From: an uncultured Pelagibacteraceae bacterium
GTDB lineage: Bacteria > Pseudomonadota > Alphaproteobacteria > Pelagibacterales > Pelagibacteraceae
Direction: 5' to 3'
Assembly (NCBI GenBank): GCA_902619745.1
Contig: CACNFL010000005.1
Coordinates: 1-60,763, forward strand
DNA length: 60,763 nt
Each line of letters begins with the position of its first letter. Position 1 is the stretch's first letter. Both the position numbers and the translations under genes were made by a program. This document shows positions 8,730 through 18,525 of this stretch, in pieces. Below the pieces are notes generated by a model. That model ran no database searches, had not been told where the DNA came from, and saw only the letters and a list, made by a program, of their open reading frames with translations.

Positions 8730-10948
8730 TAAATTGACCTCTCAGTAGATGTAACACTAAATGCTTCTATTGTGTCATTTTTTTGGAAATCCATATAATC
8801 TTTAACGGTTATTCCACATTCTTGACCATCACTTACCTGTTTAACCTGGTTTTTTTCTCTAAATATTGTTGAAACTTTTCCAGTATATATAATAGCACCG
8901 TCTCTAATAATTCTTACATCTGAAGTGCTATTAATTTCTCCTTCAGTTACTTTTGACCCAGCAACTTTACCTGCACCCGAAACTTTAAATATTTCTAAAA
9001 TTTGTGCAGTACCAGTAATTTTTTCTTGTACATCAGGCGCCAATAATCCTGACATTCTTTGTTTAATATAGTCCAAAACTTCATAAATAATATTGTAAGA
9101 AGATATTTTAATCTTCTCATTTTCAGCAAGTTTTTTTGCTTCTTTACTTGGTTTAACGTTGAAAGCAATTAATACTGCATTTGAAGCTTTAGCTAATGTA
9201 ACGTCTGTTTCGGTTACCATTCCAATATCTGCTAAAATTATTTTAGGTTTAACTTCATCGTGTTTGATTTGACTAATTGCATTTTTAATTGCCTCTGATG
9301 ATCCATGTACATCAGATTTAATAATTAAATTTAATTCTTCTGTAGATTTATCTGAAAAAGCAGAATCTTGAGTTGCAAAAGTTAGAGGATTTTTTCCATC
9401 CTTGCTTTCTTGAGCTCTATTTTCACTTAATGTTTTGGCTTCTTTTTCCGTATCTAGTACAATAAAATCATCTCCTGCTTTTGCTGCACCATTTATCCCT
9501 AAAATTTCAACAGGAGTAGAAGGTAATGCTTCATTAATATTTTGACCTTTGTCATTAATAATCGCTCTAACTTTTCCCCATTTTAAACCACTTACAAAAA
9601 AATCACCTTTATTAAGTGTTCCTGTTGTTACAATTATATTTGCAACAGGACCTCTACCAACATCAATTTTAGACTCTAAGACTATACCTGTAGCTTTAGA
9701 TACAAAATCCGTTTTAAGATCTAAAATCTCTGCTTGTAATATTATTGACTCTACTAATTTATCTAAGTTTTGTTTTGTTTTAGTTGAAATCTCTACCATT
9801 AAAGTATCACCAGATAAATCTTCAGCAATCAATTCGTGTTCTAATAATTGATTTTTTATTTTCTGAGGATCTGCCTCTGGTAAATCACATTTATTTATTG
9901 CTACAACTATTGGAACATTTGCAGCTTTAGCATGTTTAATTGACTCAACTGTTTGAGGTTTAACTCCATCATCAGCAGCAACTACTAAAACAACCACGTC
10001 TGTTAATTTTGATCCTCTTGCTCTCATTTCTGTAAATGCAGCATGACCTGGAGTATCAATAAACGTTAATTTATTACCCTGACTTTCAATTTGGTAAGCT
10101 CCAATGTGTTGGGTTATTCCACCAAATTCTCCTGAAACCACGTTCGCACTTCTAAGCACGTCTAGTACTGATGTTTTGCCATGATCCACATGACCCATGA
10201 CGGTAACTATTGGTGGTCGATTCTTTAAATTTTCTGCTCTTGAAGCTTTTATTTTTTGAATTATTTCTTCTGCTTTCTCTTCCCTAATTGGATTATGACC
10301 AAATTCTTTAACTAAATATTCCGCAGTATCTGCAGCTAATGTTTGATTGATAGTCACAGTAACACCCATACCAAATAAATGCTTAATTACATTGCTTGAT
10401 TGTTCAGCCATTCTGTTTGCAAGTTCTCTTACTGTGATTGCTTCAGGAATATTAATATCTCTTTTAATTGGTTTTAAATTTTCTTGAGAATCATCTTTTG
10501 TAGCATTTTTAATTTCTTTTTGTCTTGCTCTTTTTACTGATGCTAAACTTCTTTGTTTTGCATCAATCTCATCACTTAGCGCTCTAGACACCGTTAACTT
10601 TAACTCTCTCTTTTTTGTTCCTGCTTTTAAAGTTTTTCTATCTTTGTTTTCACTATCTCCTTTAAGTCGTTTAGTAGCTCTTTGCTCTGCTAATTTTCTC
10701 TTTTCAAAATCGTTTGTTATAGGGGGTGATTTAGGATTAAATGAAGGTTTTAATGGTGTTCCTCTGTTGAAAGTTGAGGTTGTTCTTGGTTTATTTGTAG
10801 TAGATCTTAATGATCCTCCTCTACTCGAGAATTTTCCAGTTTGTTTTTCAATTACTACAGAATTTTTTCCTTGAGATTTAGCAATCTCAATATTCTTGAT
10901 TGATTTTTTGGCTGAGCCTGAAATTGTTAATTTTGTTTTTTTCTCCAT
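8729..10948 (-). CDS. infB: Translation initiation factor IF-2
   Basis: IF-2 is the GTPase that brings initiator tRNA to the 30S subunit. The 739-residue protein has a basic, disordered N-terminus (1-165), an IF2-N module (about 168-215), and a G domain with G1 GHVDHGKTS at 252-260, DTPGH, and NKCD. The C-terminal beta-barrels and IF-2 C1/C2 domains follow. It is short for an alphaproteobacterial IF-2, mainly because the N-terminal linker is reduced. It lies ten bases after nusA; the small YlxR-type gene usual between them is absent. Confidence 0.97.
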   Translation of the reverse strand: MEKKTKLTISGSAKKSIKNIEIAKSQGKNSVVIEKQTGKFSSRGGSLRSTTNKPRTTSTFNRGTPLKPSFNPKSPPITNDFEKRKLAEQRATKRLKGDSENKDRKTLKAGTKKRELKLTVSRALSDEIDAKQRSLASVKRARQKEIKNATKDDSQENLKPIKRDINIPEAITVRELANRMAEQSSNVIKHLFGMGVTVTINQTLAADTAEYLVKEFGHNPIREEKAEEIIQKIKASRAENLKNRPPIVTVMGHVDHGKTSVLDVLRSANVVSGEFGGITQHIGAYQIESQGNKLTFIDTPGHAAFTEMRARGSKLTDVVVLVVAADDGVKPQTVESIKHAKAANVPIVVAINKCDLPEADPQKIKNQLLEHELIAEDLSGDTLMVEISTKTKQNLDKLVESIILQAEILDLKTDFVSKATGIVLESKIDVGRGPVANIIVTTGTLNKGDFFVSGLKWGKVRAIINDKGQNINEALPSTPVEILGINGAAKAGDDFIVLDTEKEAKTLSENRAQESKDGKNPLTFATQDSAFSDKSTEELNLIIKSDVHGSSEAIKNAISQIKHDEVKPKIILADIGMVTETDVTLAKASNAVLIAFNVKPSKEAKKLAENEKIKISSYNIIYEVLDYIKQRMSGLLAPDVQEKITGTAQILEIFKVSGAGKVAGSKVTEGEINSTSDVRIIRDGAIIYTGKVSTIFREKNQVKQVSDGQECGITVKDYMDFQKNDTIEAFSVTSTERSI

Positions 10949-10958
10949 ACCTCATCAC

Positions 10959-12512
10959 TCAATCTTTATAAACAATGTTTCTAGCAGACATAATTAGTTC
11001 ATCAGCTTCTTCTTTAGATAAAGCAAAATCTTCCAGATAACCTTGGATTTTCACTCTCTCACCTTTAACTACGTCATAACCACCAGTTAATTCATCAGAT
11101 GCTAAGTCTGCAAAATCTTCTAAACTTAAAATTTTTTGTTCACCAAGTGTGACTAACATTCCTGGTGTTAATCCCTTTAAATTAATCAAGGCATCTTCCA
11201 GACCTAATTCTTTAATTCTCTGAGAAATATCCTCTTGATCCTTTTCATGAAACTCTTTAGCTCTTTCTATCAATGCTTTGGCAGTATCTTCTTCTATACC
11301 TTCAATCTTCATTAAATTTTCAGCTGAACTATCTTTAATGTCATCAATAGTTGAAAAACCTTCAGCAACAAGTAACTGACCCAGCGTTTCATCTAACTCT
11401 AAATTTTTTACAAAGTTTTCTGTTTTTTCTTTAAATTCTAATTGTCTTCGTTCAGAGTCTTCTGCATCTGTCATTATATTAATTTCATAATTTAAGAGTT
11501 TTGTCGCAAGTCTTACATTTTGACCTCTTCTCCCAATTGCTTTGCTTAAATTTTCCTCGGTAAGAATTACATCAAGTTTTTTTCTTTCACTATCAACGTT
11601 AACTCTTTGTACTTCAGCAGGGGATAATGCATTTGAAACCAAAATAGCAGGGTCTTCTGACCAATTTACTATATCAATTTTCTCTCCTTGAAGTTCATTT
11701 ACAACAGCTTGAACTCTTGAACCTCTCATACCTACACAAGCACCTACTGGATCTAGAGATGTATCAACTGCTTTAACGCATATTTTAGCTCTACTTCCAG
11801 GATCTCTTGAAGAAGATTTAATTTCTATTAGTCCATCATAAATTTCGGGAACCTCTTGAACAAAAAGCTTTTCCATAAATTTAGGATGAGCTCTAGATAG
11901 AAATATTTGTTGCCCTCTAGGCTCTCTTCTAACATCATAACAATAAGCTTTTATACGATCACCTGCTTTAATATTTTCACGAGGTATTAATTCATTTTTT
12001 TGAATTATTGCTTCAGTTCTTCCTAAATCAACAATTACATTTCCAAATTCTAATCTCTTTACAATTCCACTTAAAATAGAGTCTTTCTTATCAATAAAAT
12101 CATTAAATTGTCTTTCTCTTTCAGCTTCTCTTACATTAAAACTAATCACCTGCTTTGCAGTTTGCGCAGCAATTCTTCCAAAATCAAATGAAGGAAGTGG
12201 CTGTAATACTTCGTCACCAATAGACTTATCTTTGTTTAATTCATTTAAATTAATTGCATCTTCCAATTTTATCTCTGTATTTGCATTTTCAGGATTTTCA
12301 GCAATTATCAATTTTCTAAAAAGCTCAATATCTCCATTGTCTCTATTTATTGAAACTTTAATTTCATTTTCTTGTCCAAATTTTGATTTTGCAGCTTTAG
12401 CAATACCTGTTTCCATAGAACTTATAATTAGTTCTTTATCAATTGATTTTTCTAATGCCACAGCTTCAGCAATTCTCAATAATTCAAGTTTATCTGCTCT
12501 TTTATTTAACAT
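10959..12512 (-). CDS. nusA: Transcription termination/antitermination protein NusA
   Basis: NusA binds RNA polymerase and modulates pausing, termination and antitermination. From the chosen ATG the protein has 517 residues: an N-terminal polymerase-binding domain, an S1 domain (DSILSGIVKRLEFGNVIVDLG), two KH domains (VGACVGMRGSRVQAV; AIGRRGQNVRLA), and two C-terminal helix-hairpin-helix acidic repeats as in other proteobacteria. The start MLNKRADKLELLRIAE is chosen because GGAG lies 11 bases upstream. A longer reading from 12551 would translate a terminator hairpin into a hydrophobic peptide. rimP, normally just upstream, is absent. Confidence 0.96.
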   Translation of the reverse strand: MLNKRADKLELLRIAEAVALEKSIDKELIISSMETGIAKAAKSKFGQENEIKVSINRDNGDIELFRKLIIAENPENANTEIKLEDAINLNELNKDKSIGDEVLQPLPSFDFGRIAAQTAKQVISFNVREAERERQFNDFIDKKDSILSGIVKRLEFGNVIVDLGRTEAIIQKNELIPRENIKAGDRIKAYCYDVRREPRGQQIFLSRAHPKFMEKLFVQEVPEIYDGLIEIKSSSRDPGSRAKICVKAVDTSLDPVGACVGMRGSRVQAVVNELQGEKIDIVNWSEDPAILVSNALSPAEVQRVNVDSERKKLDVILTEENLSKAIGRRGQNVRLATKLLNYEINIMTDAEDSERRQLEFKEKTENFVKNLELDETLGQLLVAEGFSTIDDIKDSSAENLMKIEGIEEDTAKALIERAKEFHEKDQEDISQRIKELGLEDALINLKGLTPGMLVTLGEQKILSLEDFADLASDELTGGYDVVKGERVKIQGYLEDFALSKEEADELIMSARNIVYKD

Positions 12513-12527
12513 AATTTTGTTTGCTCC

Positions 12528-12554
12528 AAAAAAAAATGGGCTAAAGCCCATTTT
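12528..12554 (-). terminator. Intrinsic terminator / possible attenuator before nusA
   Basis: On the minus strand a 10-bp stem AAAATGGGCT / AGCCCATTTT (the inner pairs probably open to a 4-nt loop) is followed by nine T residues. It lies between metK and nusA, and the U-run ends directly at the nusA ribosome binding site (GGAG at 12524-12527). It can terminate metK transcripts. Because it is fused to the nusA leader, it may also act as an attenuator sensitive to NusA level. Confidence 0.8.
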
Positions 12555-12578
12555 GTAAAGTTCAATAATGTAGTTGCA

Positions 12579-12605
12579 ATATAGTAAAGTTTTTTTTTAA
12601 TTCAA
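12579..12605 (-). promoter_or_regulatory. Possible nusA-operon promoter upstream of the hairpin
   Basis: On the minus strand TTGAAT (12600-12605) and TATATT (12579-12584) are separated by 15 nt, shorter than ideal. A start from here would give a leader of about 60 nt that includes the terminator hairpin. No better promoter is visible between hairpin and start codon, where only about 15 nt remain. Confidence 0.3.
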
Positions 12606-12611
12606 CAGAAA

Positions 12612-13781
12612 CTATTTAGAAAAAACGTTAGTTTTATCGATTTTTTCCCATGAAAATGAACCATTTTCCTCAGGTGCTCTACCAAAATGACCATAGGCAG
12701 ATGTTTTTTCATATATTGGTTTATTTAAATCTAACATTTCTCTGATACCTCTAGGGCTTAAATCAAAATTTTCTTTAATCTTTTCTACAACAAATTTATT
12801 TTTATCTAGATCGTTATCAAATAAATCAACATAGATAGATAATGGTTTTGATACACCAATTGCATAAGCTAATTGAATTAAACATTTTTCAGCAATTTTT
12901 GAACCCACAACATTTTTAGCAATATACCTTGCCGCATAAGCTGCTGATCTATCAACTTTAGTTGGATCTTTTCCAGAGAAAGCTCCACCACCATGAGGTG
13001 CTGCCCCACCATAAGTATCAACAATAATTTTTCTACCTGTCAAACCACAATCTCCATCGGGACCACCAATCACAAAATTACCTGTTGGATTTACATAAAA
13101 CTCATCCTCATTGAAACCATTAAGAAAATTCTCAGGAATAGATTTTAACATATAAGGTCTTAATAAATCTCTTACTTGTGCTTGATTAACATCTGGTGAA
13201 TGCTGTGAAGATATAACTACAGATTTTACTTTTGATGGTTTTCCATCAACATACTCGAATGTTACCTGACTTTTTGAATCTGGTTCAATATTTTTTAATT
13301 TTCCAGATTTTCTATCTTCAGCCATTAATCTTAAGATTTTATGAGAATAATGAATTGGTGCTGGCATTAAAACATCCGTTTCATTACAAGCGTATCCAAA
13401 CATGATACCTTGATCTCCAGCTCCTTCATCTTTATTTCCTGATGAGTCTACTCCCATAGCAATATCAGCTGATTGGGAATGTAAATGACTTTCAATTTTT
13501 GTAGCTTCTTTCCAAGTAAATCCTTCTTGGTCATAACCAATATCTTTTATACAATTTCTTACTTTTTCAATTAATTCATCTTTTTTAATTTCTGGTCCTC
13601 TCACCTCACCAGCTAGAACAACTTTATTTGTCGTAGTAAGTGTTTCGCAAGCAACTCTAGAATATGGATCTCCAGAAATAAAACTATCAACAACCATATC
13701 TGAAATCCTATCAGACACTTTATCTGGGTGTCCCTCAGAGACAGACTCACTTGTGAAAAGATAATTTTTTAAATTACTCAT
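12612..13781 (-). CDS. metK: S-adenosylmethionine synthetase
   Basis: MetK makes SAM from methionine and ATP. The 389-residue protein shows the ATP/methionine motifs [14 protein letters not shown] near the N-terminus, [12 protein letters not shown] in the middle, and [23 protein letters not shown] toward the C-terminus, at full family length. Its first eight bases overlap the end of lnt, so it is co-transcribed with ybeY-lnt. This leaves no room for a dedicated SAM riboswitch, although SAR11 uses these at other genes. A strong terminator follows. Confidence 0.97.
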   Translation of the reverse strand: MSNLKNYLFTSESVSEGHPDKVSDRISDMVVDSFISGDPYSRVACETLTTTNKVVLAGEVRGPEIKKDELIEKVRNCIKDIGYDQEGFTWKEATKIESHLHSQSADIAMGVDSSGNKDEGAGDQGIMFGYACNETDVLMPAPIHYSHKILRLMAEDRKSGKLKNIEPDSKSQVTFEYVDGKPSKVKSVVISSQHSPDVNQAQVRDLLRPYMLKSIPENFLNGFNEDEFYVNPTGNFVIGGPDGDCGLTGRKIIVDTYGGAAPHGGGAFSGKDPTKVDRSAAYAARYIAKNVVGSKIAEKCLIQLAYAIGVSKPLSIYVDLFDNDLDKNKFVVEKIKENFDLSPRGIREMLDLNKPIYEKTSAYGHFGRAPEENGSFSWEKIDKTNVFSK

Positions 13782-15318
13782 TTTTACGTTTCTTAAATGA
13801 AAAAATTAAAAAAATATACAACAAAATTATAAATCCAAAAATTTTATTTCCAAATTTTGCAAATAGAGTTGTCTCAATTTTTCTTGATTCACTTAAATCT
13901 ATATAACCAGATTTATTAATATCAACTTTTTGCTCAATAACTCCCATTGGGTTAATAATTGCTGTTGTCCCATTATTTGCAGACCTTAAAATATATTTTC
14001 CACTCTCTATAGCTCTAAAAATACTATGAGTAAAATGTTGATCTGGACCAATTGATTTACCAAACCAGCCATCTTCTGAAACATTTACAATATAATCAAA
14101 GTTACTGTTTGTAAAAATTTTACCAGAATAAATTATCTCATAACAAATGAGAGGCAATATTTTCACTGATAAATTATTATAATTCAGATTAATTATGTTT
14201 CTTTCTTTACCTTTCGAATATGATTGGTAGTCATTAGTAATTGTTTTTAGGCCAATACGTTTTAGTAATTTTTCAAAAGGTAAAAATTCACCAAAAGGAA
14301 CAAGGTTTATTTTTTTATATGAATTTATTATATTTAGATTGTGATCAAAAATAGATAATGAATTAAAATGTTTAATAGTTTTATTCTCATCTTCTTTACT
14401 ATTGATACCAATTGCCAACAAATGATTTTCGTTAAATTTATTTTCAAATAACCACTTGTATTCTTTTAATTGGTCTTGTGAAATACCTGGAATTATACCC
14501 TCTGGCCAAATAAAAATTATTTTTTCACTTTTTTTGGGAGAGCTAATTTCAATTAGTTCTTCTATTGCAGTTATAGGATCAACATTGTTATAAAATCTAT
14601 CTATACTTATATTTGAACTCAAAATTCTTATTTTATAGTCAAGATTTTTTACTTCTTGATTGTTAAATTTTTCTAAATTTTGTGAACCAAGTACATAAAA
14701 TGATAACGTTGTAATAAGAAACGCAACACATACGCTAATATCTTTTTTATTTTCTCTTAAAATAAATATTGATGGGCTTGTAAATAATGAAATACAGAAA
14801 AGATTAAAGCTGTATGTACCTATGACTGATGCAATGTTTAAAATTTCGATTTGATTAGAGAAACTATAAGCAATTAAATTCCAAGGAAAACCGGTTAGTA
14901 TTGATCCTCGTAGAAACTCTACTATTCCAAATATTAAAGAAAAAAGAAAAAATGAGCTCAAACTTTTATTTGGTTTTAAAACTGCAAATAAATAAGCAAC
15001 TAAAGCATAAAACAAGGCTAATAAACCAGGTATTAATATTATTGTAAATGGTATTAAAAACTTAAAACTTTGATCAAAGGTTAATGATATTGAGATCCAA
15101 TATAAATTACTTACAAAATAACCAAACCCAAATAACCAACCATAAAGGAAAAATATTTTTTTATTTTTATAAAACTCAATTTTTTTTATTAAAAATATAT
15201 AGAATAAACTAAAAGTTAAAAAATTTATTACAACATAATTAAATGGGGGTAAACTTAAGGAGGTAAGCACTCCTAATAAAATTAAATAAATTAATTCAAT
15301 ATGAAATTTGTTTTTCAA
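13774..15318 (-). CDS. lnt: Apolipoprotein N-acyltransferase
   Basis: Lnt adds the third acyl chain to lipoproteins in the inner membrane. The 514-residue protein has about seven hydrophobic segments in its first 210 residues, then a nitrilase-like periplasmic domain. The catalytic triad is readable as Glu in WPEGIIPG, Lys in [15 protein letters not shown] and Cys in [12 protein letters not shown] last transmembrane helix closes the C-terminus. It starts one base after the ybeY stop and overlaps metK. Several lipoproteins in this window (BON protein, LptE, DUF3576) are likely substrates. Confidence 0.93.
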   Translation of the reverse strand: MKNKFHIELIYLILLGVLTSLSLPPFNYVVINFLTFSLFYIFLIKKIEFYKNKKIFFLYGWLFGFGYFVSNLYWISISLTFDQSFKFLIPFTIILIPGLLALFYALVAYLFAVLKPNKSLSSFFLFSLIFGIVEFLRGSILTGFPWNLIAYSFSNQIEILNIASVIGTYSFNLFCISLFTSPSIFILRENKKDISVCVAFLITTLSFYVLGSQNLEKFNNQEVKNLDYKIRILSSNISIDRFYNNVDPITAIEELIEISSPKKSEKIIFIWPEGIIPGISQDQLKEYKWLFENKFNENHLLAIGINSKEDENKTIKHFNSLSIFDHNLNIINSYKKINLVPFGEFLPFEKLLKRIGLKTITNDYQSYSKGKERNIINLNYNNLSVKILPLICYEIIYSGKIFTNSNFDYIVNVSEDGWFGKSIGPDQHFTHSIFRAIESGKYILRSANNGTTAIINPMGVIEQKVDINKSGYIDLSESRKIETTLFAKFGNKIFGFIILLYIFLIFSFKKRKNE

Positions 15319-15319
15319 T

Positions 15320-15781
15320 TTAATTTATTTTTGATTGTACAGATTTAAATAATAGATTTTCCTCTTTTAACATTTTGGAATAATCTTTATTTTTTTTATG
15401 ATCAAAACCTAAAAGATGAAGAAAACCATGTATTAATATTTTAGCAACTTTTTCTTTAAAAGATTTTAAATCTTGTGATTTTGGTTTATCTAAATAATTA
15501 TAGCTGATGATAATGTCTCCCAAATAAGTATTTTTTTTAATTTTTATTTTTTTATCTAATGGAAAAGATAAAATATCTGTAGATTTATTTTTTTTTCTAA
15601 AAGCTTTATTTAATTTTTTAATATTCTGATTATTTGAAAGTAATAGTGTGAAGGTTACTTTTTTATTCAAAAATTTGTATTTTTTTGGAAAAGCTTTACA
15701 TATTTTTTTAAAAAAAATGTCGTTATTTTTAAGTCTTTTTGACCAAGCCTTCTCCTCAGAGAAGACATTAATACTAATCAT
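15320..15781 (-). CDS. ybeY: Endoribonuclease YbeY (rRNA maturation)
   Basis: YbeY is a zinc-dependent endoribonuclease required for 16S rRNA 3' maturation and ribosome quality control. The 153-residue product has the metal site HGFLHLLGFDH at 118-128 (H118, H122, H128). The upstream segment ADILSFPLD of other YbeY proteins appears here as TDILSFPLD. It overlaps phoH by eight bases, the usual pairing (YbeZ-YbeY). The hemolysin-C/CBS-domain gene commonly found between ybeY and lnt is missing. Confidence 0.93.
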   Translation of the reverse strand: MISINVFSEEKAWSKRLKNNDIFFKKICKAFPKKYKFLNKKVTFTLLLSNNQNIKKLNKAFRKKNKSTDILSFPLDKKIKIKKNTYLGDIIISYNYLDKPKSQDLKSFKEKVAKILIHGFLHLLGFDHKKNKDYSKMLKEENLLFKSVQSKIN

Positions 15782-16769
15782 TATTTGAGTATGCTTTGAC
15801 TATTTTAGAAACAAGTGGATGTCTGACTACATCTGAATGATCGAAATCAACTATGGATATTTCCTTTAAATGCCCTAGCAACTCTTTTGATCGAACTAAT
15901 CCTGACATACTTTTATTTGGTAAATCAATTTGAGAAGGATCTCCATTTACAACAATTTTAGAATTTTCTCCAATACGTGTTAAAAACATTTTTATCTGAG
16001 TATCTGTAGCATTTTGTGCCTCATCCAAAATTGCAAAGGAATTTTTTAGAGTTCTACCTCTCATAAAAGCTAAAGGTGCAATCTCTATATCTCCAATCTC
16101 AATCATTCTTTGTATTTTTTCAAAGTCGAAGAGATCATATAAAGAGTCATATAAAGGTCTAAGATAAGGGTCTACCTTTTCCTTCATATCTCCAGGTAAA
16201 AATCCCAAACGCTCGCCTGCTTCTACAGCTGGTCTTGAAAGAATAATTCTCTCAATCTTTTTTTCTAAAAGCATAGTTAAACCTACAGCGACTGCCAGAA
16301 AAGTTTTTCCAGTTCCTGCTGGCCCGGCTGAAATTACAATATCACTCTCCCTCAAAGCTCTCACATAGCTTTTTTGTTTTTCAGATCTAGGAATTATAGA
16401 TTTTTTTGGAGTTTTGATAATATCTGTAACGTTATTATTTTTTACTTTTTCATTAATCATAAAGTTATCAACCGATGAAAGTATATCTTTATTCTCTATA
16501 CTTCCATTATTAATAAACTGATTAGCCAAAAATTGAATAGCGTTTTTAATTTTTTCATTCTTTTCAGGTGTAGATTTAATCAAAATTGAATTTCCCCTTG
16601 AATATAAGCTACAATTTGTAATTTTTTCTAATTCTTGTAAATTTTTATTAAATTCCCCAACAACACCCATCAACAAGTTATTGTCATGAAATATAACACT
16701 TAAAGAATTGTTATCTGAATAAACAAATTTTAAAGACTGATCGATATTTTTTTTAGTTATTCCACTCAA
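15774..16769 (-). CDS. ybeZ: PhoH-like ATPase (YbeZ)
   Basis: This 331-residue PhoH/YbeZ-family ATPase partners with YbeY in ribosome or RNA metabolism. A KH-like N-terminal domain (about 20-85) precedes the ATPase core, with Walker A GPAGTGKT at 149-156 and Walker B FAILDEAQNAT. It lies between miaB and ybeY, with a three-base gap after miaB and an eight-base overlap with ybeY. Annotation as phoH is common; the synteny favours ybeZ. Confidence 0.93.
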   Translation of the reverse strand: MSGITKKNIDQSLKFVYSDNNSLSVIFHDNNLLMGVVGEFNKNLQELEKITNCSLYSRGNSILIKSTPEKNEKIKNAIQFLANQFINNGSIENKDILSSVDNFMINEKVKNNNVTDIIKTPKKSIIPRSEKQKSYVRALRESDIVISAGPAGTGKTFLAVAVGLTMLLEKKIERIILSRPAVEAGERLGFLPGDMKEKVDPYLRPLYDSLYDLFDFEKIQRMIEIGDIEIAPLAFMRGRTLKNSFAILDEAQNATDTQIKMFLTRIGENSKIVVNGDPSQIDLPNKSMSGLVRSKELLGHLKEISIVDFDHSDVVRHPLVSKIVKAYSNND

Positions 16770-16772
16770 ATT

Positions 16773-18101
16773 CTATGCGACCTTCTGATCCGAATTAGTT
16801 ATTATTTCACCGAATAAAGTATTTCTATTACTATCTTTAATTCTCACTTGCACTATTTTTCCAATATCATTCTTTTTACCATTAAAAATTACAGATGTCA
16901 TATACTCAGATCTACCAAAAGCTTTGCTTTTATCGTCGGTTAAATTTTCAACCAAAACATCAATAACTTTACCCTCCAATGACTTATTCATTTCGATTTG
17001 ATTTTTGAATAAGATAGTTTGAATTTTTTCTAATCTTTCAATAGAAGTTTTTTTTTCAGTTAGGTCTAAATTTTCGGCGACTGTTCCAGGTCTTGGACTA
17101 AAAATAAATGAATAAGAGTTAATAAATTTAATTCTTTCAATTAATCTAATAGTATCGTTAAAATCCTGATCCTCTTCACCAGGATAACCTATTATAAAAT
17201 CACTTGAAAATTCTATATTTGAATTAATTTCTTTTAATTTATCAAAAGTATTTAGATATTCCTCAATAGTATGTTTTCTATTCATCAACTTTAAAATTTT
17301 ATTAGATCCACTTTGAACCGGTAAATGCACAAGTGGCATTAACTTTTCAGAGGTTTCATATACTTCAATTAAATCCTCAGTCATATCTTTTGGGTGAGAT
17401 GTTGTATATCTAACTCTCTTAATTTCAGATAATTTTTCAATATTTAAAATCAAATCTGATAGTCTGAATCCTTCATTATCATAAGCATTTACATTTTGAC
17501 CAAGTAAAATTATTTCTTTTGCACCATTATCAGCTAAATATTTTGCTTCATCCAAAATTTGTTTAAATGGTCGAGAATATTCTGGTCCTCTTGTATATGG
17601 GACTACGCAAAAATGACAAAACTTATCACATCCTTCCTGAATAGTTAAGAAAGATGAAACTTTTCCAGCTTCATTTTTAATTTTACTCAAATATTTAAAT
17701 TTAGAAACTGCATCAAATTCAGTTTCTTCAATCTTTTTCTTTTTTTTGTTATAATTTAATATTGTGTCATTTATTTTGTGATAAGCTTGAGGACCAATAA
17801 CTAAATCTATGTAGGGTTCTCTTTTTAGCATCTCTTGATTTTCTGCTTGAGCAACACACCCTGCAATAATCACTAATGGCTTTTTTTTAGATCTAAAAAT
17901 TTTTTTAACTCTACCTATTTCATGATAAACTTTCTCTTTTGCTTTATCTCTAATGTGACATGTGTTTAAAAGATAACAGTTTGCTTCTTCATATTTTTCT
18001 GTTTTTTCATAACCAATTTTTTTAACTGAATCATATATCCTATTAGAGTCATACTCATTCATTTGACATCCAAAAGTTTTAATAAATATTTTTTGATTCA
18101 T
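16773..18101 (-). CDS. miaB: tRNA-2-methylthio-N6-dimethylallyladenosine synthase
   Basis: MiaB is a radical-SAM methylthiotransferase acting on i6A37 of tRNAs. The 442-residue protein carries the auxiliary-cluster cysteines C12, C48 and C82 in its UPF0004 domain, the radical SAM triad C158-x3-C162-x2-C165 (GCDKFCHFC), and a C-terminal TRAM domain. Full length and all six cysteines indicate an active enzyme. It follows the Fur-family gene after two bases and precedes ybeZ by three, within the conserved fur-miaB-ybeZ-ybeY order. Confidence 0.96.
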   Translation of the reverse strand: MNQKIFIKTFGCQMNEYDSNRIYDSVKKIGYEKTEKYEEANCYLLNTCHIRDKAKEKVYHEIGRVKKIFRSKKKPLVIIAGCVAQAENQEMLKREPYIDLVIGPQAYHKINDTILNYNKKKKKIEETEFDAVSKFKYLSKIKNEAGKVSSFLTIQEGCDKFCHFCVVPYTRGPEYSRPFKQILDEAKYLADNGAKEIILLGQNVNAYDNEGFRLSDLILNIEKLSEIKRVRYTTSHPKDMTEDLIEVYETSEKLMPLVHLPVQSGSNKILKLMNRKHTIEEYLNTFDKLKEINSNIEFSSDFIIGYPGEEDQDFNDTIRLIERIKFINSYSFIFSPRPGTVAENLDLTEKKTSIERLEKIQTILFKNQIEMNKSLEGKVIDVLVENLTDDKSKAFGRSEYMTSVIFNGKKNDIGKIVQVRIKDSNRNTLFGEIITNSDQKVA

Positions 18102-18103
18102 AA

Positions 18104-18517
18104 TTATTGGGATTTTTTCTTAACCCCATATAATTCTAATTTATGGTCTACTAATTTATATCCATATTTTTCTGCAACTTTTTTTTGCAACTTTTCAATT
18201 TCTTCGTCTACAAATTCTATGATTTCACCAGTTTTCACATCTATTAAATGATCGTGATGGCCTTCATTTAATTCTTCATATCTAGCTTTTCCACCTTTAA
18301 ACTCATGCTTTGTTAATATTCCAGACTCTTCAAATAGTTTTACCGTTCTATAAACAGTAGCAATACTTATTTTAGGATCAATTTTAGATACTCTATTATA
18401 AAGCTCATCTACATCCGGATGGTCAGAAGACTCTGACATTACTTGTGCAATTACTCTTCTTTGATCAGTTAATTTAACTCCTTTTGCTATACATTTTTGC
18501 TCTATTGTTTCTGACAT
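18104..18517 (-). CDS. fur: Fur-family metal regulator (Fur or Mur)
   Basis: This 137-residue winged-helix metalloregulator has the DNA-binding half KLTDQRRVIAQVM...ISIATVYRTVKLFEESGIL and a metal-binding half with HHDHLIDVKTGEIIEF. The C-terminal zinc cysteines of E. coli Fur are missing. In Alphaproteobacteria the orthologue beside miaB often responds to manganese (Mur), while Irr takes over iron control. An irr gene is present in this window at 2.9 kb, which makes a Mur-like role plausible. It sits eight bases after tsaB; the rimI gene often found between them is absent. Confidence 0.88.
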   Translation of the reverse strand: MSETIEQKCIAKGVKLTDQRRVIAQVMSESSDHPDVDELYNRVSKIDPKISIATVYRTVKLFEESGILTKHEFKGGKARYEELNEGHHDHLIDVKTGEIIEFVDEEIEKLQKKVAEKYGYKLVDHKLELYGVKKKSQ

Positions 18518-18525
18518 AAATAATT

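Noticed and set aside
12513..12551. N-terminal extension of nusA beginning MGFSPFFFGANKI
   Set aside because: It would translate the terminator hairpin and U-run; the NusA family N-terminus and the GGAG site both support the start at 12512.
13774..13790. Possible SAM riboswitch in front of metK
   Set aside because: The metK start overlaps lnt by eight bases, and no conserved riboswitch-like sequence or spacer exists.
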